From contig NZ_FWER01000022.1 in NCBI RefSeq assembly GCF_900169785.1, positions 24,946 through 88,945 of the forward strand: a stretch of 64,000 nt of DNA, read 5' to 3'. The translations under genes were made by a program, and so were the position numbers. This stretch comes from Rhizobium sullae. GTDB lineage: Bacteria > Pseudomonadota > Alphaproteobacteria > Rhizobiales > Rhizobiaceae. This document shows, piece after piece, positions 24,155-32,262 of this stretch. Position 1 is the first letter of the stretch; each line of letters opens with the position of its first letter. Under the pieces are notes generated by a model. That model had not been told where the DNA came from, searched no databases, and saw only the letters and a program-made list of their open reading frames with translations.

Positions 24155-25180
24155 TTATGGCTTCGCAGGCGGCGCAACGGAATTCCGCACAACGATTTCG
24201 ACCGGCAGGAGTTCCTCCTGAGAAGACGGAGTCCGCTCCTGCCAATTCGTCTCAAGAAGCAGCGAGAGTGCGCGCTGGCCGATCTTCCGAACGGGCTGGC
24301 GGATGGCCGTCAGCGGCGGCGCAAAAAGATGCAGCGGTCCGACGTCATCGAAACCGATGACCGACACGTCTTGCGGGATCGAAACGCCCTCGCCGCGCAA
24401 GACGTCGATGAGGCCGATGGCGATCTCGTCCGAACTCGCGAAGATTGCGCTGGCAGGCATTCCTTCGCCGATAAAGCGCTTGGCAGCTTCCCGCCCGAAG
24501 GCAACGGTGTATTCGCCCTTGTAATTGAGGAAGGTGGCATCAGCGCCCCACTGTTCACGCACGCCCCTTTCGAGCCCATGGAAACGGCGCTGAGCACTAA
24601 TCATCCGTTCAGGCCCCCCAACGAACAGGACGCGGCGATGCCCCGTTTCGGCAAGATGCTGCCCCGCGAGATAGCCGCCCCTTTCATTGTCGCAGAAGAG
24701 CTTCGGCGCCAGTGCATCCGGCACGTCTTCGTCGACGACGACGACCTTGCCGGTGCGGTTGATGAGCGCACCAAGCTGTCCGTCATCCGGATGGTTGGTG
24801 ACGAAGATCAGTCCGTCGACATGATTGCGCTCGATAAGCTGGAGATAGACGATCTCGCGGCCCGGTCGGTTCAAAGTCGCATAGAGCGAAACGGCAAGCC
24901 CGCGGCGATCCGCCTCCTCCTCAACCGCCGCCACCAGCGTTGCGAAGAACGGATTGGCGATGTCAGGCACCACGAGGCCGATCGTATCGGAGCGGCCGCG
25001 GCTCAGGCGCCGTGCATGCGGATTGGGCTGATAGTTGAGGTCGCGGATCGCATCCTCGATCCGCTTCCTCGTCTCGTGTGGAAGTGCCAGCGAGCCGTTC
25101 AGCAGCCGCGAAACCGTCGTCACGGAAACGCCAGCAGCACCCGCGACGTCCTTCAGGCTCGTAACCCGTTCATTCGCCAT
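24155..25180 (-). CDS. LacI-family transcriptional regulator of the ribose-type ABC operon
   Basis: Repressor (341 aa), first gene of the operon that runs down to 19469. N-terminal helix-turn-helix VTSLKDVAGAAGVSVTTVSR, followed by hinge residues RRLSRGRSDTIGLVVPD and a periplasmic-binding-protein-like sensor domain with FASSDEIAIGLIDVLRGEG and DVSVIGFDDV. Two overlapping LacI-type palindromes lie 8-37 bases upstream of its start, so it is expected to repress itself and the transport and enzyme genes. Whether it also controls the separate btpA-tenA operon and the kinase is not visible. Confidence 0.94.
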   Translation of the reverse strand: MANERVTSLKDVAGAAGVSVTTVSRLLNGSLALPHETRKRIEDAIRDLNYQPNPHARRLSRGRSDTIGLVVPDIANPFFATLVAAVEEEADRRGLAVSLYATLNRPGREIVYLQLIERNHVDGLIFVTNHPDDGQLGALINRTGKVVVVDEDVPDALAPKLFCDNERGGYLAGQHLAETGHRRVLFVGGPERMISAQRRFHGLERGVREQWGADATFLNYKGEYTVAFGREAAKRFIGEGMPASAIFASSDEIAIGLIDVLRGEGVSIPQDVSVIGFDDVGPLHLFAPPLTAIRQPVRKIGQRALSLLLETNWQERTPSSQEELLPVEIVVRNSVAPPAKP

Positions 25181-25189
25181 GACAGCCTG

Positions 25190-25217
25190 TAAACCGCTTT
25201 AGTAAACCGATTTACTA
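25190..25217. promoter_or_regulatory. Two overlapping LacI-type operators
   Basis: Two palindromes with central CG: TAAACCGCTTTA at 25190-25201 (10 of 12 symmetric) and TAGTAAACCGATTTACTA at 25200-25217 (16 of 18 symmetric), centred 13 bases apart. The second overlaps the putative -10 region of the LacI operon promoter. Confidence 0.75.
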
Positions 25218-25245
25218 TTAGCCCACCGATGCGTTTTTGAGTCAA
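25216..25245 (-). promoter_or_regulatory. Predicted promoter of the LacI/ribose-type ABC operon
   Basis: On the minus strand TTGACT (25245-25240) is followed after 18 bases by CTAATA (25221-25216). The -10 box is a weak match, but its overlap with the operator and the distance to the start codon at 25180 fit a repressed promoter. Confidence 0.5.
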
Positions 25246-25295
25246 GCGGACTTTGCGCGCGTTGTTGCAGGCGCCGAACCACCGGCGCCGTCGCC

Positions 25296-26201
25296 TCACT
25301 GTAGTTGCGGCTTTCTAAGAAAGCTGCTGCGGTCGGCCGACTTGATACGCAACCAGGCCTCGCGGCCGTCGCGCAATATTCTCATGGGGATCTCCACGCC
25401 GGCGGGACCGCTCTTCCAGAGCTTGCGGTAAAAATCGGCAAGGCCGTCAACCTCCCCATCCCGAATCTCCGAGATGATGTCGCCCTGACGCAAGCCCGCT
25501 TGGGCCGCCGGCCCTCCCTCGGCCACACTCATCACGACGACGTCGCCGTTGCTTTCGGCAGAGAAGGCCCCGAGCCAAGGGCGCGGCGGCTTGTTGACTT
25601 GGCCGCGGGTGAGGAGGTCATCAAGAATTGGCGGCAGCAGGTCGATCGGCACGATCATGTTGATGTCGGCACTCTCTCCCCTTTGGCTCATTTGCAGGCG
25701 AAGCGAGCCAACGCCCAAAAGCTTGCCGTCGGAGCCGATGAGTGCTGCACCTCCCCAGGAGGGGTGGGCCGGCGCGATGAAAATCGCCTCGTCCAGCAAG
25801 TATTCCCAGTAGCCGGCGAATTCCTGCTTCGCGACAATTTGGGCCTGCACGAACTGACCGATCCCATCAGCGAGCATGACCGGAGCACCGAGCTGCGCTT
25901 CAGCCGCATCGCCAAAATCCAATGCGGGAACGTCAAGCGACCCAAGCGCCTGTACCAGACCGAAGCCGGTTTCCTGATCGTAGGCAAGGGCATGAGCCGG
26001 AACGACATACCCGTCATTGCGTGTCAGCCAAACTTCCTCGGCCTCGGTGATCAGATAGCCGATCGTGAGCACCAACCCATTTTCCCGGATCACCACGCCA
26101 CTCCCCTCCCTTTGGGTGCCCAGCGTCGTCGCCGTGAAGGCATCTTCGGGAATTGAGGCGCGAACGGCCACGACAGACCGCAAAATCCTATCGATATTCA
26201 T
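25296..26201 (-). CDS. HtrA/S1C-like protein with PDZ domain, catalytic triad lost
   Basis: Protein of 301 aa with the layout of a trypsin-like HtrA protease (about residues 10-185) followed by a PDZ domain (about 200-285; GGPAAQAGLRQGDIISEIRDG). Every catalytic position appears replaced: the His of the usual LTNxHVV is Tyr in LVLTIGYLITEA, the Asp of DxxTDLAVL is Gly in DQETGFGLVQ, and the Ser of GNSGGP is Trp in HPSWGGAALIG. It is therefore probably a scaffold or binding protein. Start at ATG 26201 (MNIDRILRSVVAV), after AGGAACGAAAGC. No signal peptide, so cytoplasmic. Substrate or partner unknown. Confidence 0.82.
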   Translation of the reverse strand: MNIDRILRSVVAVRASIPEDAFTATTLGTQREGSGVVIRENGLVLTIGYLITEAEEVWLTRNDGYVVPAHALAYDQETGFGLVQALGSLDVPALDFGDAAEAQLGAPVMLADGIGQFVQAQIVAKQEFAGYWEYLLDEAIFIAPAHPSWGGAALIGSDGKLLGVGSLRLQMSQRGESADINMIVPIDLLPPILDDLLTRGQVNKPPRPWLGAFSAESNGDVVVMSVAEGGPAAQAGLRQGDIISEIRDGEVDGLADFYRKLWKSGPAGVEIPMRILRDGREAWLRIKSADRSSFLRKPQLQ

Positions 26202-26480
26202 GCTTTCGTTCCTGTTGGGGCAAGATTTACGCACAGGAGGCTTCAACCGCTGGCACGCGGGCGCCTGACTTCTTTCTAAGATACGGCGCGCCACAGAGCA
26301 GCACAAGCCTTGGGGCCAATCTGCTTTCGGCCAACTGTCCTTCAATGTGACGCATGACAGAGTGTACGTGAAGGATTGACGTTTCGTACACCACAACAAG
26401 AACTCACAGAGCTCCATCCCTTGTCAGCACAGCGGCACCGTCTCAGATGAGAAGGGAATGTGCTGCGTCCGAGTCTGCCA

Positions 26481-27218
26481 ATGAAAATCATCGAGTTAGC
26501 CAGTTCTGCGTCCCGCCCTGTTTATGCCGTTGGCGATGTTCATGGAATGGCCGGCTTGCTCGAAGTTCTGTTAGCGACAATTGACGAAGACGCGGACAAA
26601 AGCGGCGCGAAGCCGCGGATCGTTTTCCTTGGCGATATCGTCGACAGAGGACCGGAAAGCCGCCGGGCAATGGAACTCGTGCACGGGACCCTTCAGCAGC
26701 GTGAGGGATCGCAACTCATTCTCGGAAATCACGACTACCTGTTCCGCGAGGCGTTGAATAATCATCTCGGCGATCTCGCTCTTGATCATTGGGTGTCAGG
26801 CCTCGGCGGAAAGGCCACTCTTCGGTCGTATACCCACCGCATGCCGGGCTGGGCAGGAGAGCTGCCAGATATGCTGCTTCCTCGATACGCGCATCATCTG
26901 GCATTGCTAAATCAGGCCGCGGACATGGTCATCGTGAACGGCTATTGCCTCGTCCATGCCGGGATCGATCCGAAGAGACCGCTTACCGAACAGAACGAGG
27001 ACGATCTTCGCGAAATACGCGAAGACTTCCTCGATGCCTCCGAGCCGCTCGAAAAAGTCGTGGTGCATGGGCACACGATCACCGCCTCGGAGCTTCCGGA
27101 GATCCATTCGAACCGGATAGCAATCGACACGGGCGCCTACCGCACCGGACGCCTGTCAGCCGTCGTGATTGCCGGCAACAGCGAGCCGCGCTTTCTGTAT
27201 GTCTCCCACTCCGACTAG
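26481..27218 (+). CDS. PPP-family metallophosphatase
   Basis: Metal-dependent phosphoesterase (245 aa) of the serine/threonine phosphatase/ApaH type. Motifs in order: GDVHG near residue 20, GDIVDRGP near 50, GNHD near 82, a late HAGID and HGHT near 200. The GNHD in place of GNHE is common in bacterial members. Likely substrates are phosphoproteins or diadenosine polyphosphates; sequence cannot decide. The start is ATG at 26481 (MKIIELASSASRP); GTG at 26460 is closer to an AAGGGA site but the spacing is only two bases. It diverges from the HtrA-like gene. Confidence 0.9.
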   Translation: MKIIELASSASRPVYAVGDVHGMAGLLEVLLATIDEDADKSGAKPRIVFLGDIVDRGPESRRAMELVHGTLQQREGSQLILGNHDYLFREALNNHLGDLALDHWVSGLGGKATLRSYTHRMPGWAGELPDMLLPRYAHHLALLNQAADMVIVNGYCLVHAGIDPKRPLTEQNEDDLREIREDFLDASEPLEKVVVHGHTITASELPEIHSNRIAIDTGAYRTGRLSAVVIAGNSEPRFLYVSHSD

Positions 27219-27649
27219 GATCAATCCACATCCAGGATTCCAGTTAGTGATGAGTTCTGGCCCACTGAGTTCCGGATTTATGGTTCGAAGCGATCGGATG
27301 GGTGTAAAGCGGTATGCAAGCCGCAGACGCACGGTCGAACCGGGCGATACGCCTTGGTCGGTGCTGATCGCCGCGAGAATTGTCCGATCGCTGATGGAAT
27401 TGAGCTTCCTCCAGGAGCGGCGATATTGGCCGGATGGCGAATGGTTCGGAACGGCCCTTGGACTGTCGGTCCCACCCTAGGTCCGCGACTAGACGCAATC
27501 TTAGCAGCTCAGGACGAAGCAACGCGCGTCGAGGCGCTTTACGATGCCCTTGTCGATACCGGATCAATATTCCCCCAGATGTGCCGTTTGGATCTTCCCC
27601 ATATTGCACCGACAAAATCAGCTGCCCTAGTTTCTTAAGGGCAAATTCT
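27219..27649. other. Stretch without a recognisable gene
   Basis: No convincing gene. A plus frame at 27354-27638 contains a protein-like stretch (RLDAILAAQDEATRVEAL) and could be a fragment, but it lacks a ribosome site and a family match. Confidence 0.4.
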
Positions 27650-27702
27650 GCCGCGAAAGTCAGGTGTAAAAAAGAAACCTTTCGCGGCCGACTTTTGCGA
27701 CA
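27650..27702. repeat. Inverted and direct short repeats, possible insertion-sequence end
   Basis: Perfect 10-base inverted repeat GCCGCGAAAG (27650-27659) and CTTTCGCGGC (27679-27688), plus a related pair GCGAAAGTC (27653-27661) and GACTTTTGC (27690-27698). Read on the minus strand the block starts TGTCGCAAAAGTCGGCC, similar in style to the TG-starting multi-repeat ends of IS21-family elements. No transposase gene is left nearby. Confidence 0.35.
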
Positions 27703-27733
27703 CTCAGCTTGACGGCCCGCCGTTCTGCCTTTT

Positions 27734-27747
27734 TGTTACATGTAACA
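27734..27747. promoter_or_regulatory. Palindromic operator of the decayed mazEF-like module
   Basis: Perfect 14-base palindrome TGTTACATGTAACA, ending 20 bases before the GTG start of the MazE-like remnant. Toxin-antitoxin operons are usually repressed by their own antitoxin at such sites. Confidence 0.6.
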
Positions 27748-27767
27748 GATTGAGCGGAGATTCCACA

Positions 27768-27954
27768 GTGCCAACGCCTGTCACCCAAAGAGTCCAGAAG
27801 CGCCGGGACGCTGCGGGCTGCTGGATTGCGCCCGGTGCGGATATGGGTTCAGGATACGCGTCGCCGCTCTTCGACGACGAGTGCCGCCGACCGCGATCTG
27901 GACGCCTTCATGGATGCCGCCCTTGCTGATCTGGATGACGAGGCCGACACGTGA
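27768..27954 (+). pseudogene. mazE: Frameshifted MazE-like antitoxin (DUF3018 type)
   Basis: From GTG 27768, after GCGGAGATTCC, the first frame reads VPTPVTQRVQKRRDA, the typical antitoxin start. The continuation is in another frame: LRAAGLRPVRIWVQDTRR, then AADRDLDAFMDAALADLDDE and a TGA at 27952. A deletion of two bases near 27808 explains the shift, and the middle part (the usual PGFAEECRRQ segment) is also shortened. The gene is thus inactive. It overlaps the MazF-like remnant by four bases, as intact pairs do. Confidence 0.75.
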
Positions 27955-28273
27955 GGCGTGGCGATTTCGTTGCCGTCGCCATGCCGGGGCCCTCGGAAAG
28001 CCGCACTCGCCCTCATCATCCAAGCCGATCAGTTCGAGGACACCGGCACGGCGACGGTGCTGCTGGTGTCGGGGACTTTAGTGGACGCCCTTTTGATCCG
28101 GCCTACAGTGCGCCCCACGTCCGAGAACGGACTACGCAAGCCGTCGCAAGTGATGATCGACAAGGCCATGTCGGTGAAACGCGACAAGGTCGGCCGGCCC
28201 TTCGGGCGGCTCGATGACGAAACCATGCTTTGCGTCATCCGTTCGCTGGCCCGTTTTCCTCGGCCTGGCCTGA
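27951..28273 (+). pseudogene. mazF: Frameshifted MazF/PemK-like toxin
   Basis: Remnant of an mRNA-cleaving toxin. GTG 27951 begins VRRGDFVAVAMPG; the frame then changes near 27985-28005 and continues ALIIQADQFEDTGTATVLL, SGTLVDALLI, ENGLRKPSQVMIDKAMSVKR and GRLDDETML. A further single-base insertion near 28250 moves the usual C-terminus VFLGLA plus stop (TGA 28271) into yet another frame. At least two frameshifts make it non-functional. Confidence 0.8.
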
Positions 28274-28413
28274 GATCGTCTTTCACAATGTGTGAAATCC
28301 AGAAATTACGCGACAAAAGGCCTGTTCTGTCCTTCAGGCAGGAACGGACTGCGTGCGGCCCTGTTGCCGCTGCGCCGGCTCGGTCTGCTGAATTGACGCT
28401 ATAGGCGAAAGCC

Positions 28414-28416
28414 CAT
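28414..28416 (-). other. Possible start of a destroyed parE toxin gene
   Basis: Two bases after the parD stop an ATG opens MGFRL and stops at a TAG. MGFRLSR is a common ParE start, so a single change of TCG to TAG plus later decay would explain it. Beyond that no ParE-like sequence is seen. Inference only. Confidence 0.3.
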
Positions 28417-28418
28417 TC

Positions 28419-28661
28419 TCAACTGCCTTGCAGCTTGTCAGTTTTCGCCTTCGCCGCCGCGAAAAGCTCGTCTTTGGACCTATTGCCTACGCCGCTTTTC
28501 AGGCCTTCATCGACAAAACGCTGCATCGCGTCAATCTTGCCGTTCCGTTCCTGATCTTTGCGAATGAGGTCGCGCACGTAATCGCTCGCATTGGCGTAGC
28601 GGCCCGTCGTGGTTTGTGCCTCGACCCAGTCTTTCATCGGATCGGGTAAGGATACATTCAT
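28419..28661 (-). CDS. parD: ParD-like antitoxin (orphan)
   Basis: Small ribbon-helix-helix antitoxin (80 aa). Start ATG 28661 gives MNVSLPDPMKDWVEAQ, followed by GRYANASDYVRDLIRKDQER, the typical ParD/CopG DNA-binding and dimerisation part, then an acidic-basic C-terminal tail that would wrap the toxin. ParD normally precedes and overlaps parE; here no intact parE follows. It may be an orphan that has kept DNA-binding function or may neutralise a toxin from elsewhere. Confidence 0.87.
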   Translation of the reverse strand: MNVSLPDPMKDWVEAQTTTGRYANASDYVRDLIRKDQERNGKIDAMQRFVDEGLKSGVGNRSKDELFAAAKAKTDKLQGS

Positions 28662-28899
28662 TGTCGCGATTACCGACCTCCATGTAATTATGATGACATG
28701 GATTGGCAAAGTTTAGCAAAAAAGCAGATCGTTCAGACGCTAGGCCCGCCGAACCAGAGCGTGTCGCTGCACCTCAGTCAGATTCAGTAGAGCCGGGCAT
28801 AAAGCGGCAGCGTTGGCGTTTTCGAAAGACGACGGTGTTGCTTGACGCACTAGCCGTGTCTGCGGCTCATTTTCCATGGGCTGACTGAGCGCTTGCTGC

Positions 28900-29622
28900 T
28901 CAAATCACCTCTGCGCGCGCCTGCTTCCAGGCCCTATAGCGCTCCAGTGTCTCGGCGTTGGGCGGGTAGACACCGAGCGTCGATTTGCCGGATTCAATCT
29001 CCGACTTCAGGAACTCTTCCTGTTCTTCCATCGCGACGGCTTCATCAGCGATTTCTTCCACATATTTTCTCGGAATGACGATGACAGCCTCACCGTCCCC
29101 GAAGATAATATCGTCCGGATAGACGGCGACACCACCGCAGGCGATCGGCTGGTTCATATCTGAAGCATGATGTGCCACTAGATTGGCCGGTGCCGCGGGC
29201 CCCATACAATAGGTCGGAAGACCAAGCTTGGCGATATCCGCCGTATCGCGAACGCCGCCGTCGAGAACTACGCCTGCAGCGTTCCGGTAGATAAGGCGCC
29301 GAGCCAGCATTGCACCGATACCAGCGACTTCGGCCATCGAGCGGCAGTCGAACACCAGAATGTGGCCGTCCGCAATCGTATCGATTGCCTTGCGCTGGTA
29401 ATTCGACGGGTCTGAGCTATAGGTCGATCCATCAATATCTTCTCGGGCAGGAATGTAGCGCACCGTGACAGCCGGGCCGATCATTGGTTTGTTGACATTG
29501 GAAAGTGGCCGGACGCCGCGAACAGCCGTATTCCTCAGACCCCGCTTCAAAAGCAGCGTGCTGAGACTCGCTGAATTCGTCCGCAACAACTTTGCATAAA
29601 CCAATGGTTCCAGCGCTGTCAT
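28900..29622 (-). CDS. RraA-family protein (HMG/CHA aldolase-like)
   Basis: Protein of 240 aa in the RraA/4-hydroxy-4-methyl-2-oxoglutarate aldolase family. Named for RNase E inhibition, many members are class II pyruvate aldolases or oxaloacetate decarboxylases. The metal/substrate motif is GVVLDGGVRDTADI (R and D of GGxRD), with FDCRSMAEVAGIGAML and PDDIIFGDGEAVIVIP also conserved. Start at ATG 29622 (MTALEPLVYAK) with GGAGGAATTG before it. It sits between an IclR regulator gene and nothing else on this strand, facing a dipeptide-type ABC operon, so a catabolic lyase role is likelier than RNase control. Confidence 0.9.
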   Translation of the reverse strand: MTALEPLVYAKLLRTNSASLSTLLLKRGLRNTAVRGVRPLSNVNKPMIGPAVTVRYIPAREDIDGSTYSSDPSNYQRKAIDTIADGHILVFDCRSMAEVAGIGAMLARRLIYRNAAGVVLDGGVRDTADIAKLGLPTYCMGPAAPANLVAHHASDMNQPIACGGVAVYPDDIIFGDGEAVIVIPRKYVEEIADEAVAMEEQEEFLKSEIESGKSTLGVYPPNAETLERYRAWKQARAEVI

Positions 29623-29694
29623 CAATTCCTCCATTGTCTAGTGATCCAGAACTACCATACGGGATAAAAAGTTCAATAGGGACATCTCTTCTTC

Positions 29695-30480
29695 TTATTT
29701 GGAAATAGGATGAACGCCGTTAATCGCCCTTGTCAGCATCGAAGCGCTGTCCAGGACCTCTCGCTTGATTGCCCGAGCGCGGTCTGGGGTCGCCTCCCCG
29801 ATGAACGGCACGCTGATCGAAGCGACGAGGCGGCTTTCTGAATCGAATACCGGGGCTGAGAAAGCGCGCAGCCCCAGATTGGATTCCTGATTATCCTCCG
29901 CATATCCGTTGCGGCGAATCTCGACGAGCGCTTCCTTTAGCGCATCGGGATTCGTGATTGTATAGGGCGTCTTAGCTTCTAGCCCGGCTGCGCAATATGC
30001 CTCGATTTCACTATAATCTGAGTAGGCGAGCGCGAGCTTGCCGGCAGCGCCAACATGCTTGCGCGAGCGGCCACCGACTTTGATGAAAATCGAGTAGTCG
30101 CCGGGGCTTGGAGCGGCAAAAATCGTCATCATTTCACCCCCCTCCGGCGTGGCCAGCTTAAAGGATTCAAGGATCCGGTCTGCTGCCGCGGTCAGGATCG
30201 GCTTGGCCGCTTCGACAAGCATTGCTTTGTCGGCGCCGGGTGAAATACGCCGTGCGAGTTCGATGAACTTGGGGCCAAGCTCGTACGATGCCCCGCCGTT
30301 GACGCGGGCGACAAGACCGTGGGCCGCCAGTGAATTCAGGATGCGATAAACGGTCGAGCGCGGCACGCCTAGCCGGTCGACTAGATCTGCAAGAGAAATT
30401 CCCGTCTTGGCATCGGCGACGGCCTCGAGAAGATGCGCCGTCTTTTCCACGACTGGAGAGCCATGTTTAAGTTCATTCAT
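29695..30480 (-). CDS. IclR-family transcriptional regulator
   Basis: Regulator (261 aa) with N-terminal winged helix (VVEKTAHLLEAVADAKTGIS to LGVPRSTVYRILNSLAAHGL, residues 10-60) and a C-terminal GAF-like effector domain (GAAGKLALAYS, NLGLRAFSAPVFDS). It precedes the RraA-like gene by about 70 bases and diverges from the dipeptide-type ABC operon, so it likely controls both. Two small palindromes lie in or near the spacer: GTTCAT-TC-ATGAAC over the start codon (30471-30484) and GTGTCA-CATT-TGACAC (30553-30568). Confidence 0.93.
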   Translation of the reverse strand: MNELKHGSPVVEKTAHLLEAVADAKTGISLADLVDRLGVPRSTVYRILNSLAAHGLVARVNGGASYELGPKFIELARRISPGADKAMLVEAAKPILTAAADRILESFKLATPEGGEMMTIFAAPSPGDYSIFIKVGGRSRKHVGAAGKLALAYSDYSEIEAYCAAGLEAKTPYTITNPDALKEALVEIRRNGYAEDNQESNLGLRAFSAPVFDSESRLVASISVPFIGEATPDRARAIKREVLDSASMLTRAINGVHPISK

Positions 30481-30552
30481 GAACTATGCATTCCTTATAT
30501 GAATTATTCTCTGTTGACATCGTGACCGCACCTAAGCATCCTCATGGAACAG

Positions 30553-30568
30553 GTGTCACATTTGACAC
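30553..30568. promoter_or_regulatory. Inverted repeat, possible IclR operator
   Basis: Perfect 6-base arms GTGTCA and TGACAC with a 4-base centre, in the divergent spacer between the IclR gene and the binding-protein gene. Size fits an IclR-type site, but binding is untested. Confidence 0.45.
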
Positions 30569-30692
30569 TACGCAGTTGTTGGAGGAAGTAAAGCCACTTG
30601 CATGATGCTGCGACGGCAGCCTTGAAACGGGGGCATTTACGAAGCGGCATTGCTCCGGATGCGATGTCAATGGCTGGAACGAGGAGGCACCC

Positions 30693-32216
30693 ATGAACAT
30701 GATATCCATCACCAAGGCCGCAAAGGTCGGTCTGGCGGCATTTTCACTCGCAGCGAACGTTTCAATCCCGGCGCACGCCACGTCGGACACGTTGACTGTC
30801 GTGGTAACCGATGAGCCAAAATCACTTGATCCCTGCGATACGGATCTCTCAGGCAATTCGCGCATCCTGCGCAACAATATCACGGAGACGCTCGTCAACC
30901 TGAGCCCGATTGACGGGACCGTGACGCCAAGTCTCGCCACCGACTGGCGGCAGGTCGATGATCTGACTTGGGAATTCAAGCTCCGTGAGAAAGTGACTTT
31001 CCATGACGGCAAGCCTTTTGACGCCAATGCTGTTGCAGCGGCGCTAAAGCGTGCGCAGGACCCTGCACTCGCCTGCGAAGTCGGACTCGCAACGCTCAAG
31101 GGCGTCAAATTGTCACCCGAAGTGGTCAATCCAACAACGATCATCATCCGGACCGATGTCATAGAACCGATCCTTCCGAACAAGATGGCCGCGCTGGATA
31201 TCGGTTCACCGGATATGCCGAACGATGCCAAAACGCGGGCGCCGATCGGGACCGGGCCCTTCAAGCTTCTCAAATGGCTGCCAGGCCAATCAGTCGCTCT
31301 GCAGGCTTATGACGGATACTGGTCCGACAAGCCGTCGATCAAAAACGCAACCGTCATCTGGCGCGCCGAGTCAGCCGTCCGAGCCGCGATGGTCGAGACG
31401 GGAGAAGCCCAAATAGCCTATGAGATTGCTCCGCAGGACGGCACCAGCGATCACGATCATGCTTTCCCGAATGCGGAAACATCATTGCTGAGGATCGATC
31501 AGGACGTGGCGCCGCTGAATGACAGGCGCGTACGCGAGGCGCTCAACCTTGCAATAGACCGCGACGGCCTCATCGGCACGATCTTCCATGAGAATGCTGA
31601 AAAAGCGATGCAGGTCGTGACGCCGTCGGTGTTCGGATACAATCCCGACATTCCTGCCTGGACCTACGATCCGGAAAAGGCCAAGTCTCTCCTTGAGGCC
31701 GCGCGGGCGGATGGCGTCCCGGTCGACAAGGAAATCGTCATCTACGGGCGTATCGGCATCTATCCGAACTCATCCGAAAGTCTTGAAGCCATTCAAGCCA
31801 TGCTGGCGGATGCAGGCTTCAACGCCCGCCTCGAGATGCTCGAAACAAGCCCCTGGCTGAAGAAGCTGCTCAAGCCTTGGGCCAAGGACCGTCAGCCTTC
31901 GATCCTGCAGACGCAGATCGACAATACCGAGGGCGATGCGGTGTTCACGCTGCCGAACCGTTTCACGAGCGATGGCAACACGTCGTCGATCGTCGATCCG
32001 AAGCTCGACACAATCATCTCAGACGCTTCCAAGGCCACAGGTGACGAACGCAAGCGCCTGTTCCAGGAGGCGTTCAAGTACATCGCTGTCGATGCGGTCA
32101 ACATCGTACCTCTCTTTCATATGGTTACGATCGCCCGTGTCGCATCGGACGTGAATTACACGCCTGATGTCCAGGCCGGCAATGAGATCAAGCTGAAGTC
32201 GGTCAGCTATCGCTGA
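30693..32216 (+). CDS. Dipeptide/oligopeptide-type ABC transporter substrate-binding protein
   Basis: Periplasmic family 5 binding protein (507 aa). Start ATG 30693 follows GAGGAGGCACCC; the signal peptide ends near SIPAHATSD. Mature part: TLTVVVTDEPKSLDPCDTDL, then NNITETLVNLSP, KVTFHDGKPFDANAVAAALKRA (key FHDGKPFDA), APIGTGPFKL, and NDRRVREALNLAIDRDGLI, all usual for DppA/OppA/NikA proteins. Family members bind peptides, glycosides, opines or metal chelates. Followed by two permeases and two ATPases; RraA-like context suggests a compound degraded to a pyruvate-type acid. Confidence 0.94.
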   Translation: MNMISITKAAKVGLAAFSLAANVSIPAHATSDTLTVVVTDEPKSLDPCDTDLSGNSRILRNNITETLVNLSPIDGTVTPSLATDWRQVDDLTWEFKLREKVTFHDGKPFDANAVAAALKRAQDPALACEVGLATLKGVKLSPEVVNPTTIIIRTDVIEPILPNKMAALDIGSPDMPNDAKTRAPIGTGPFKLLKWLPGQSVALQAYDGYWSDKPSIKNATVIWRAESAVRAAMVETGEAQIAYEIAPQDGTSDHDHAFPNAETSLLRIDQDVAPLNDRRVREALNLAIDRDGLIGTIFHENAEKAMQVVTPSVFGYNPDIPAWTYDPEKAKSLLEAARADGVPVDKEIVIYGRIGIYPNSSESLEAIQAMLADAGFNARLEMLETSPWLKKLLKPWAKDRQPSILQTQIDNTEGDAVFTLPNRFTSDGNTSSIVDPKLDTIISDASKATGDERKRLFQEAFKYIAVDAVNIVPLFHMVTIARVASDVNYTPDVQAGNEIKLKSVSYR

Positions 32217-32262
32217 ACGACATTGACAGGTCCCCGGTTGAACCATCGCTTGAGGAGAGCCG

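Noticed and set aside
28029..28316. Minus-strand frame over the MazF-like remnant
   Set aside because: Its translation is the antisense of a recognisable toxin sequence; no family pattern of its own.
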